Assembly: GCA_963627465.1 (NCBI GenBank)
Contig: CAVGBO010000002.1
Span: forward strand, 1-64,000
Direction of reading: 5' to 3'
Length of the DNA stretch: 64,000 nt
DNA from: CAKUFA01 sp963627465
GTDB taxonomy: Bacteria > Bacillota > Clostridia > Christensenellales > Aristaeellaceae
This document shows, in pieces, positions 57,489-64,000 of this stretch. The notes under the pieces are model-generated. The model made no database searches, was not told the origin of the DNA, and saw nothing but the letters and a program-made list of their open reading frames with translations. Position 1 is the first letter of the stretch. Every line of letters starts with the position of its first letter. A program made the position numbers and the translations under genes.

Positions 57489-57704
57489 ATGAAGAAGCTT
57501 TCTCCTGATACGAAACTCATCCTCGCCGGTGTGGGTGCCATTGTTACATTGGTGCTTGCCTTGGTGGATTTTCTGCCCATGGTGCTTCGGGAAGTGATGA
57601 TCGTCCTTGCCCTGCTGCTCAGCGTGCTGTACATCTATCTTTTCTACAAAAATCCAGAAAACCGGAAGTACCGCCGGAAGCTTCCCAAAGATGAGGAAAA
57701 ATAA
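57489..57704 (+). CDS. Small membrane protein, two transmembrane segments
   Basis: A 71-residue protein with two hydrophobic helices (LILAGVGAIVTLVLALVDFL and VMIVLALLLSVLYIYLFY) and a basic, charged C-terminal tail (ENRKYRRKLPKDEEK). GAGGTAA lies before the ATG, 10 nt after the GNAT stop. No family is recognised. Probably real given coding context and spacing. Confidence 0.65.
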   Translation: MKKLSPDTKLILAGVGAIVTLVLALVDFLPMVLREVMIVLALLLSVLYIYLFYKNPENRKYRRKLPKDEEK

Positions 57705-57734
57705 GCCGAAAGTGAACCGAGGCCAAAAAATATC

Positions 57735-57763
57735 TATTCAACTCGTTCAAATTATGGTATACT
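57735..57763 (+). promoter_or_regulatory. Probable promoter of the scaffold/GGGtGRT pair
   Basis: TATACT (57758-57763) with TATTCA (57735-57740) at 17 nt. The -10 is good, the -35 weak. Confidence 0.45.
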
Positions 57764-57824
57764 AAAGCAGATCATGCATGGGAACATCATGGCATGACGA
57801 TCCACAGATAGGAGGAACCAAACG

Positions 57825-58526
57825 ATGCAATACTCCAAGGAAGTTGAAGAAATGGTCTGCATCGCCAAGGGACCCAACCATGGTCCCGCCCCGATCCCTG
57901 AAGAGGGTCAGTGGGTGCAGGCGAAGGAGATCACCGACATTTCCGGCTTGACCCACGGCATTGGCTGGTGCGCGCCCCAGCAAGGTGCCTGCAAATTGAC
58001 ACTGAATGTTAAGAAAGGCGTTATCGAAGAAGCCCTGGTGGAAACCATCGGCTGCTCCGGCATGACGCATTCCGCTGCTATGGCCAGCGAAATTCTCCCC
58101 GGCAAGACCATTCTGGAAGCACTGAACACCGACCTGGTGTGCGATGCTATCAATACGGCTATGCGTGAGCTGTTCCTGCAGATCGTTTACGGCCGCACCC
58201 AGTCCGCTTTCTCTGATGACGGTCTGGTCATCGGTGCAGGTCTGGAAGACCTGGGCAAGGGTCTGCGCAGCCAGGTGGGTACCATGTACGGCACCAAGCT
58301 GAAGGGCACCCGCTATCTGGAAATGGCAGAAGGCTATGTGCTGAAGCTGGCCGTGGATAAGGACGACCAGGTGTGCGGCTATCAGTTCCTGTCCCTGGGC
58401 AAGATGATGGACGCCATCAAGAAGGGCATGAGCCCCAACGAAGCTTACGAGAAGAACATCGGCACCTATGGTCGGTTCAAGGCTGAAGACGGCGCGGTCA
58501 AGTGGATCGATCCGCGCAAGCAGTAA
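57825..58526 (+). CDS. Iron-sulfur cluster assembly scaffold-like protein (NifU/IscU N-terminal fold)
   Basis: A 233-residue cytoplasmic protein. The N-terminal half resembles an IscU/NifU scaffold with Cys in GWCAPQQGACKL and ETIGCSGMTHSAAMASEIL, and a further Cys in DLVCDAIN. The C-terminal half (MGTKLKG-like stretch near 155, then MAEGYVLKLAVDKDDQVCGY) is not recognised. It is always, as far as I recall, paired with the GGGtGRT protein encoded next. Codon use looks highly biased, suggesting strong expression. AGGAGG precedes the ATG. It could be a specialised Fe-S carrier rather than the general scaffold. Confidence 0.78.
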   Translation: MQYSKEVEEMVCIAKGPNHGPAPIPEEGQWVQAKEITDISGLTHGIGWCAPQQGACKLTLNVKKGVIEEALVETIGCSGMTHSAAMASEILPGKTILEALNTDLVCDAINTAMRELFLQIVYGRTQSAFSDDGLVIGAGLEDLGKGLRSQVGTMYGTKLKGTRYLEMAEGYVLKLAVDKDDQVCGYQFLSLGKMMDAIKKGMSPNEAYEKNIGTYGRFKAEDGAVKWIDPRKQ

Positions 58527-58544
58527 TTGAGGAGGTGTGCAAGA

Positions 58545-59567
58545 ATGGCTCTGTTTGAAGGTTATGAACGTCGCATGCCTCAGCTCCAGCCCGTGCTCGA
58601 AAAGTATGGCTTCAAGGATTTTGATGAGCTGAAGGCTTTCAACAACGCTAAGGGTGTAGATGCTTACAAGATCGTGGAAGGCATTCAGCCCATCGCTTTT
58701 GAGAATGCCAAGTGGGCCTATGAACTCGGTGCTGCCATCGCCCTGAAGAAGGGTGTGAAGACCGCTGCCGAGGCTGCCAAGTGCGTTGGCGAGGGTCTGC
58801 AGGCTTTCTGCATCCCCGGTTCCGTTGCTGACCAGCGTCAGGTTGGTTTGGGTCACGGCAACCTGGGTGCTATGCTGCTGGATGAGAAGACCGAGTGCTT
58901 CGCTTTCCTGGCTGGCCACGAGTCCTTCGCTGCCGCTGAAGGCGCTATCGGTATTGCCCGCAACGCCAACAAGGTGCGTAAGAACCCCCTGCGTGTAATT
59001 CTGAACGGCCTGGGCAAGGACGCTGCCATGATCATCAGCCGCATCAACGGCTTCACCTATGTGCAGACCAAGTATGACTACCTGTCTGCCGACGTGAAGG
59101 AAGATCATGCACTGACCGTTGTGAAGGAGACCAAGTACTCCGACGGCGAGCGCTCCAAGGTTCGCTGCTACGGCGCTGATGACGTGCGTGAGGGCGTTGC
59201 CATCATGTGGCATGAAGGCGTGGATGTGTCCATCACCGGTAACTCCACCAACCCCACCCGTTTCCAGCATCCTGTTGCCGGCACCTATAAGAAGGAGTGC
59301 TGGGAAGCAGGCAAGCAGTACTTCTCCGTTGCTTCCGGCGGCGGCACTGGCCGTACCCTGCACCCGGACAACATGGCAGCGGGCCCCGCTTCTTACGGCA
59401 TGACCGACACCATGGGCCGTATGCATTCCGATGCGCAGTTCGCAGGTTCTTCTTCCGTGCCTGCCCACGTGGAAATGATGGGTCTCATCGGCATGGGCAA
59501 CAACCCCATGGTTGGTGCTACCGTTGCTGTAGCCGTGGCCGTGGAAGAAGCTCAGAAGAACGCCTAA
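58545..59567 (+). CDS. GGGtGRT protein of unknown function
   Basis: A 340-residue cytoplasmic protein named for its motif, here ASGGGTGRTLHPDNMAAG near residue 263. Other conserved-looking blocks are VADQRQVGLGHGNLGAMLL, FLAGHESFAAAEG and TGNSTNPTRFQHP. It is rich in Gly and Ala and without membrane segments or signal. The start is the ATG at 58545 behind GAGGAGG; a TTG 18 nt earlier is rejected. It forms a two-gene unit with the scaffold-like gene 18 nt upstream and ends at a strong terminator. Strong codon bias implies abundance. The activity is unknown; a role with the scaffold partner in Fe-S or nucleotide chemistry is inference. Confidence 0.8.
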   Translation: MALFEGYERRMPQLQPVLEKYGFKDFDELKAFNNAKGVDAYKIVEGIQPIAFENAKWAYELGAAIALKKGVKTAAEAAKCVGEGLQAFCIPGSVADQRQVGLGHGNLGAMLLDEKTECFAFLAGHESFAAAEGAIGIARNANKVRKNPLRVILNGLGKDAAMIISRINGFTYVQTKYDYLSADVKEDHALTVVKETKYSDGERSKVRCYGADDVREGVAIMWHEGVDVSITGNSTNPTRFQHPVAGTYKKECWEAGKQYFSVASGGGTGRTLHPDNMAAGPASYGMTDTMGRMHSDAQFAGSSSVPAHVEMMGLIGMGNNPMVGATVAVAVAVEEAQKNA

Positions 59568-59586
59568 TCCCTGTATTATAAAAACG

Positions 59587-59632
59587 AGCGAAGCTTTTCA
59601 CCACCGCAAAGTGGTCAAAAGCTTCGCTTTTT
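59587..59632 (+). terminator. Bidirectional terminator between the GGGtGRT gene and rarA
   Basis: AGCGAAGCTTTT-C-ACCAC pairs with GTGGT-C-AAAAGCTTCGCT, followed by TTTTTC; the reverse strand ends in CGTTTTTAT. Confidence 0.92.
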
Positions 59633-59663
59633 CTTATGCTCATTTTTTGCTTCGGCGAGCTCT

Positions 59664-60983
59664 TTATCTTTTTTTGTTCTTCATCTGTTCCCGAGCTTGA
59701 TGGTTGCGGAGAATCGGTGCTTCATGCCCCATGTCCGACGGATGGTAGTACTGCTTTCCCTTCACTTCCGGGGGCATGTACTCCTGCTGCACCCAGTGCC
59801 CAGGAAAATCGTGAGGATACAAATACCCCTTCCCTGAGCCAAGGCGTTCCGAGCCTTTGTAGTGCGTATCCCGCAGATGCACAGGCACAGGGCCGAAGCC
59901 TCCCTTTTCCGCATCCGCCATGGCGGCATCCACGGCCGCACTCACCGCATTGGACTTCGGGCTTTCGCACACCGCAATAATCGCCTGGGCAATGGGCAGA
60001 CGTGCCTCCGGCATACCAACCGTTTCCAGATCCTGTGCGGCCGCCGCCGCCTGAAGCATAGCCACCGGGTTAGCCAAACCCACGTCCTCGCTGGCATGGG
60101 CGATAATCCGCCTAACAATCAGCCTGGGATCTACCCCAGCATAAATGAGCCGAGCAAACCAGGCCAGTGCCGCATCGCTGTCTGAGCCCCGAAGGGACTT
60201 GCAGAAGGCACTAAGCATATCGTAATACAGGCTTTCATCGCAGCGGAGCATGGGCTTCTGAATGCTTTCTTCCGCCACTGCCATGGTAATGTGAATGACT
60301 CCATCCCCATCCGCCGGGGTGGTCAGCACCGCCAGTTCAATCGCCCCCAGGGCAGAGCGAACGTCTCCATCCGCAATGCGGGCAATATGCTTCAGTGCCG
60401 CTTCGTCAGCGGTTACCTGCAATGCTCCATAGCCCCGTTCCTTGTCCTTCAGGGCGTTGTTCATGGCGGTGATCACATCCGCCTCGCTTAAGGGAAAGAA
60501 CTGAAATACCCGGCACCGGCTGACAATAGCCGGCGTCATGGCAATCATAGGATTCTCCGTTGTGGAGCCAATAAAGCGAATGGTGCCCCGCTCAATAGCC
60601 GGCAAAATGCTGTCGCTCTGTGCCTTGTTCCATCGATGGCACTCATCCAGCAACAAATAAGTAGACTGACCGTACAGCCGCTGCCGCTCCTCAGCCGCCT
60701 TCAGCACCTCCCGCACATCTGCCACGCCGCTGGTCACGGCATTCAGCTGCACAAAAGCAGCCTGGGTCGCATGGGCAATAATGGAAGCCAAGGTGGTTTT
60801 TCCGCAGCCGGGAGGGCCGAAGAAAATCGAGGAGGTTAATCGATCCGCCTCAATGGCACGGCGAAGGAGTCGTCCCTCCCCCACCAAGTGCCGCTGACCG
60901 ATAAACTCGTCCAACGTTCGCGGACGCATTCGATCCGCCAAAGGGGCAGAGGACTCATTCGCCATTTGAAAAAGATCCATCAT
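59664..60983 (-). CDS. rarA: Replication-associated recombination protein A (RarA/MgsA, AAA+ ATPase)
   Basis: A 439-residue AAA+ protein of the clamp-loader group, acting at stalled replication forks. The N-terminal LADRMRPRTLDEFIGQRHLVG is the RarA/RuvB-like start. Walker A is FGPPGCGKTTLAS, Walker B LLDECHRWN, sensor 1 IGSTTENP, sensor 2 DGDVRSALGAIE. The C-terminal tetramerisation domain is intact (AHASEDVGLANP, FGPVPVHLRDTHY, GYLYPHDFPGHWVQQ). It is last in a tight minus-strand operon, 12 nt after the DUF1294 gene. Confidence 0.95.
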   Translation of the reverse strand: MMDLFQMANESSAPLADRMRPRTLDEFIGQRHLVGEGRLLRRAIEADRLTSSIFFGPPGCGKTTLASIIAHATQAAFVQLNAVTSGVADVREVLKAAEERQRLYGQSTYLLLDECHRWNKAQSDSILPAIERGTIRFIGSTTENPMIAMTPAIVSRCRVFQFFPLSEADVITAMNNALKDKERGYGALQVTADEAALKHIARIADGDVRSALGAIELAVLTTPADGDGVIHITMAVAEESIQKPMLRCDESLYYDMLSAFCKSLRGSDSDAALAWFARLIYAGVDPRLIVRRIIAHASEDVGLANPVAMLQAAAAAQDLETVGMPEARLPIAQAIIAVCESPKSNAVSAAVDAAMADAEKGGFGPVPVHLRDTHYKGSERLGSGKGYLYPHDFPGHWVQQEYMPPEVKGKQYYHPSDMGHEAPILRNHQAREQMKNKKR

Positions 60984-60995
60984 ATTGCTACTCCC

Positions 60996-61265
60996 TTAGA
61001 TCACATGCCCTGCCCACAAGAGCAAGGCAAGCTGCACCAGCATCATGGCCGGCAGACCGTAGCGGAAATACCAGTGCTTCGTTTTATGATGAAAGCAAAA
61101 CATGCCCAGCGTACCGCCAATACCACCGAAGCAGGCTGCCGTCAGCAGCAGTGTTTTCTCCGGAATGCGCCACTGATGCCGTTTTGCCCTGCGCTTGTCA
61201 ATGCCCATCAAAATAAAGGCAAGCAGGCTCATGACAGCCATTGCAATCAAAAGAACCTTCAGCAT
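60996..61265 (-). CDS. DUF1294 family small membrane protein
   Basis: An 89-residue protein with three hydrophobic segments. FILMGIDKRRAKRHQWRIPE followed by GGIGGTLGMFCFHHKTKHWYF is the DUF1294 signature. Function unknown. AGGAGAC precedes the ATG, which is 12 nt after the lipase-like gene. Confidence 0.88.
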   Translation of the reverse strand: MLKVLLIAMAVMSLLAFILMGIDKRRAKRHQWRIPEKTLLLTAACFGGIGGTLGMFCFHHKTKHWYFRYGLPAMMLVQLALLLWAGHVI

Positions 61266-61277
61266 AGTTTTGTCTCC

Positions 61278-62861
61278 TTACTGAACGGCATCGCCGCTTT
61301 TCTCCTGGGGCAAAGGATTCGCCGCTCTCCGCTGCTGGGTGTACCGGCGAGTGCTGCGGCTCTGTCTCTCCGGTGCTGCCCGGTGCCGGTTAATCACCGG
61401 CCGCTGCTGCCATGCACTGATGTCATATACATTCACCAGCTTGGGCGGCCGCCCGGCTCGCCACACCATGGGACGCAGGGTGTCTGCCCCGAAGAAGGTG
61501 ATATAGGGATAGGCACCCATCAGCGCCCCATCCCGGCACACGCAGGCGTGGGGAAAATTCATCAGCTCCATCAAGGCCGTGTTGAAGGGCTTCAAGCCCA
61601 AGGCCGTGATCTGTGTGCTGATTTTCTCCTCCAGGGATGCAACCACATTTTCATCAATGGCACTGCCGGTAATGGAGAGGCAAGCCGCCGCCAAGTGACG
61701 GCACACAAAGCGGAGTACCGCATCCAAGCGGTTATCCGCCGCCGACAGTGCCTTTTGCATGGCGGGATGCTTTTCCGCAATGGTGCTCAGGGTGGTCAGT
61801 ACCTCCTCCGCAGGCAGCTTGGACAAAGCCTGAAAATAGGCAATGCTGGTCTCCAAACAGCCTTTGGTGCCGGTAATGTTGGTCAGCACCGGCCGCACTG
61901 CCATGCGGTTGCGTACACTGGCCTCATCCCTTGGCCAGGAATAGCACTGCCGGCGAATTTCCTCCCCCGCATAGTAGAACAGCAGCACGCCGAAGTGCAC
62001 CTCCGAACCCATGCGTGGCACCATGTCATCCGTGTTCACCACATGGTACAGGGGATAGGCCGCCGGATCCGGCACGGCGTTCCCAACCGCCACGGAAGGG
62101 GGTGCAAAGCCGTATCCCACCATGTTGGTAGGAAGAACACCTTCGTTGGTCATTTTTCGATGGCAGTACAGCTGCATAATGGCCGCTCCCTGGCTGTGTC
62201 CCACCAGCCACAGGACAAAGCGGCTGTTTTCGCTGCCTGCCTCCTGAAGGATCTGGGACAGGGTTAGGTCTTTCAGCCCCAGTTCTTTGGCCGTTTGGGG
62301 GAAGGTAATCTCCTTCTCGTTGTTCTCAAACTGGCGGGTCAGCTGGAGGAAGCCTTGATGCATGCCGTCTTCACTGGCCATGCGGAAATTGGAAAACCAG
62401 TCGTACAGCCGGGTGCCTGTGCCCATAAAGCTGATGGCCACAATGTATCGGCCATCCTCGGTAGGATGGCACATGACAAGCGCCTTGCCTGTATCGCTTT
62501 TTTCAATCTGCCGCAGTGCGCCTACCACCTGCCCCAAAGGGCTGTGCTGCTGCATCCTGGCTCGAATCCGGTTCAGCTTCCATGCGGTGGACAACCGGCC
62601 TAACGCTCCTTCGGGGGCATCCACACCGTGGGTCAGTTCCCCATCCACCTGAATGGTCACATCCCGCCAGCCTGCCTTCAGCCACAGATCAATGTCCATG
62701 TCATAGGTATCGGCGGCCAGTTCGACGCTCATGCGCATGGCCTCCTTGGACAGGGGTGGCCGCTTCTGTCCGAGGCAGTCCTTCACCCAGGGTTGAATGA
62801 AGGGGGCCATGTCACTCAGGCACACATGGGTTGCTTCGCTGTAAATTTTCTGTTCCTCCAT
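61278..62861 (-). CDS. Lipase class 3-like alpha/beta hydrolase
   Basis: A 527-residue protein without an obvious signal peptide. The nucleophile elbow is LVGHSQGAAIMQ (near residue 218), and YHVVNTDDMVPRMG probably carries the catalytic Asp, as in class 3 lipases. An upstream FMGTGTRLYDWFSNF forms the oxyanion region. The C-terminal 200 residues are helical and end in a basic Gln/Arg-rich tail. Substrate unknown; it appears cytoplasmic or cell-associated. The start is the ATG at 62861 behind GGAGCG; the longer frame to 62921 has no ribosome site. Confidence 0.72.
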   Translation of the reverse strand: MEEQKIYSEATHVCLSDMAPFIQPWVKDCLGQKRPPLSKEAMRMSVELAADTYDMDIDLWLKAGWRDVTIQVDGELTHGVDAPEGALGRLSTAWKLNRIRARMQQHSPLGQVVGALRQIEKSDTGKALVMCHPTEDGRYIVAISFMGTGTRLYDWFSNFRMASEDGMHQGFLQLTRQFENNEKEITFPQTAKELGLKDLTLSQILQEAGSENSRFVLWLVGHSQGAAIMQLYCHRKMTNEGVLPTNMVGYGFAPPSVAVGNAVPDPAAYPLYHVVNTDDMVPRMGSEVHFGVLLFYYAGEEIRRQCYSWPRDEASVRNRMAVRPVLTNITGTKGCLETSIAYFQALSKLPAEEVLTTLSTIAEKHPAMQKALSAADNRLDAVLRFVCRHLAAACLSITGSAIDENVVASLEEKISTQITALGLKPFNTALMELMNFPHACVCRDGALMGAYPYITFFGADTLRPMVWRAGRPPKLVNVYDISAWQQRPVINRHRAAPERQSRSTRRYTQQRRAANPLPQEKSGDAVQ

Positions 62862-62901
62862 ACTTCGCCACGCTCCGTCCCTTCTGTCGGGAAATGTTCG
62901 C

Positions 62902-63105
62902 TTATCCTTCTCCCTCGTCACCCTTGCGGAAATCAGCAGAAAGAATCTGTTCCGCCGAAAGGGTCAGGGTTCTTTTCGGCCGCTGCACCGCAACGGTCAC
63001 TTGCCTGCCATCCCAGGCAAGCACCTTCCCATTCGCCTGACACAGCTTCCCATCCTCATCCTGCCAAATCAGGCGAATCATTCGGTCATGTTCCATGGAA
63101 TACAC
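62902..63105 (-). CDS. Small hypothetical protein, possibly YolD-like
   Basis: A 67-residue soluble protein starting at a GTG (63105) nine nt after GGTGGAG; an ATG at 63096 is the alternative. The beta-rich sequence (IRLIWQDEDGKLCQANGKVL, RQVTVAVQ, LTLSAEQILSADF) loosely follows the YolD-like pattern, but the match is weak. It lies between the membrane protein and the lipase-like gene in the same operon. Function unknown. Confidence 0.5.
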   Translation of the reverse strand: MYSMEHDRMIRLIWQDEDGKLCQANGKVLAWDGRQVTVAVQRPKRTLTLSAEQILSADFRKGDEGEG

Positions 63106-63121
63106 AAAGAGACGCTCCACC

Positions 63122-64000
63122 TTAGCCCTCCGGTACTTTCCATATGGTCGCTTCACTGTTGCTGAACACCACGTCATACATGGCATTCAGCGCTTCCTCA
63201 TCCACGGCGTAGCTGCTGCGCTCATAGCTGCTGACGTAAATATAATCCACGTCATACTTGGTGAGGATGTCCGTGTTGTTGCTGGGATCGATATAGAAAA
63301 GGGCAATGTCGCTTTGCCGATCGTACACATTGAACCCGTGCCAGTACAGCCACAGGGTACCGCCGCCGCACAGCACATTCCGCCCGGCAATGGCGCACAC
63401 GGGATTTAAGTGCTGGGTGCCGGTAAGCACGGTGCAGTGCTCCTCTGTATGATCCCGAATGTATTCGCCTGCCTCCACCGCATCGGCGGAAAAAGCCTGA
63501 TAGTCACTGATGCACTCCCGCCACAAGGTCAGGGTTGCGGAGAGGAAAATCACCACCGCGCTGCATACGGCAATCACCGGCCGTGCCCGCAGTCCCTTCA
63601 GCCGCCGCCACATGTCCGCCATCCAGTCAGCCACAATCATGCAGCACAGCAGCCAGGCCAGATACAGCAGTTTGTTGTTGTCATACTCGTTTGGCTGGAA
63701 GCGAATCAGCTCCGCTGCCAGAATAATCAGCAATGCTCCGGCAAAAATTCGCCGCTTGTGTGGATCTTTTTCAAACAGTGCCAACAGCAGTGCCAGCACC
63801 GGCAGACCGATATTCTTCACATAGAACCACAGGTAAAAATCCCGCATGCCGGAGCCGCCGGGATTGTTGACCCAGTTGAATTGAAAGGTCAGGAAGGTAT
63901 TCCCTGCACCTTCCGCATTGGATGGCTGGAAGGTCTGGGTAAAGGTAAAGCAAATCAGCTGAGGCAGTGCCAGTACGGCGGCAATCAGCGCATACCGCAG
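63122..64000 (-). CDS. Multi-spanning membrane protein, C-terminal part (runs off the right edge)
   Basis: The frame is open to the last base of the window, so the N-terminus is missing; 292 residues are visible. They contain at least four membrane segments (LRYALIAAVLALPQLICFTF, VKNIGLPVLALLLALF, FAGALLIILAAELI, VIAVCSAVVIFLSATLTLW). The loop RFQPNEYDNNKLLYLAWLL and a soluble C-terminal domain follow (AGEYIRDHTEEHCTVLTG, DYIYVSSYE). The pattern recalls GT-C type glycosyltransferases or related uncharacterised integral membrane proteins. An internal ATG at 63847 is not the true start. It is the first visible gene of the operon leading to rarA. Confidence 0.65.
   Translation of the reverse strand: MRYALIAAVLALPQLICFTFTQTFQPSNAEGAGNTFLTFQFNWVNNPGGSGMRDFYLWFYVKNIGLPVLALLLALFEKDPHKRRIFAGALLIILAAELIRFQPNEYDNNKLLYLAWLLCCMIVADWMADMWRRLKGLRARPVIAVCSAVVIFLSATLTLWRECISDYQAFSADAVEAGEYIRDHTEEHCTVLTGTQHLNPVCAIAGRNVLCGGGTLWLYWHGFNVYDRQSDIALFYIDPSNNTDILTKYDVDYIYVSSYERSSYAVDEEALNAMYDVVFSNSEATIWKVPEG

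Noticed and set aside
63122..63847. Complete gene starting at the ATG at 63847
   Set aside because: The same frame continues without a stop to the window edge and encodes further membrane segments, so the gene is cut off by the window.
1..64000. CRISPR arrays, insertion sequences, prophage or toxin-antitoxin loci
   Set aside because: I looked for regular short repeats, transposase or integrase motifs and small toxin pairs on both strands and found none I could support.

Overview
The window looks like a chromosomal segment from a low-G+C-phylum (Firmicutes) anaerobe, most likely a gut Clostridia member with moderately high GC. The basis is the gene content: EF-Tu N-terminus, PyrR attenuator, LoaP-type NusG, ECF vitamin transporter, clostripain, FliB-like protein and the GGGtGRT/scaffold pair. 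Strong AGGAGG ribosome binding sites and TTGACA-17-TATAAT promoters point the same way. No species can be named from sequence alone. I see no rRNA, CRISPR array, transposase, integrase or phage gene.

Region by region. 1-6.4 kb: the start of tuf and tRNA-Gly(CCC), then a minus-strand five-gene oligopeptide ABC importer (oppB-C-D-F-A). 6.5-9.8 kb: tRNA-Leu(CAG), then an AT-richer patch with three secreted-protein genes; the first is frameshifted and the third is cut by a 10-N assembly gap. 9.86-13.3 kb: a copper module (two CsoR operators, csoR, copA with an appended CopZ-like domain) and a histidine-kinase remnant. 13.3-15.4 kb: pyrR-uraA behind a PyrR attenuator. 15.5-25 kb: GntR regulator, PHP phosphatase, pepF, tyrA, transglutaminase-like protein, AraC regulator, FliB-like protein, GPH-type sugar symporter. 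25-32 kb: a ugpBAECQ-like glycerophosphodiester operon with an added PHP gene, divergent from an aldo/keto reductase. 32-35 kb: ECF S component, coaX and hom. 35-40.1 kb: a two-gene operon for a very large actin-fold protein and a partner resembling a degenerate tubulin/FtsZ-like protein, the strongest candidate for an undescribed system. 40-47.8 kb: mgtC, an acyltransferase, and a LoaP-led exopolysaccharide control operon (loaP, LCP, secreted protein, Wzz-like, tyrosine kinase, CpsB) without glycosyltransferases. 47.9-52.6 kb: clostripain-family protease, then a DUF1538 membrane protein with a tandem PII-like partner. 52.9-64 kb: SNF2 helicase, HD hydrolase, GNAT, small membrane protein, scaffold + GGGtGRT pair, and a minus-strand operon (membrane protein cut by the window edge, small protein, lipase-like, DUF1294, rarA).

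Together the genes suggest a peptide- and glycerophosphodiester-scavenging, polysaccharide-producing anaerobe with copper efflux. Many operons are tightly packed with 1-8 nt stop/start overlaps. Long antisense open frames are common because of codon bias and are not annotated. Start codons were chosen from Shine-Dalgarno spacing; several differ from the longest possible frame.
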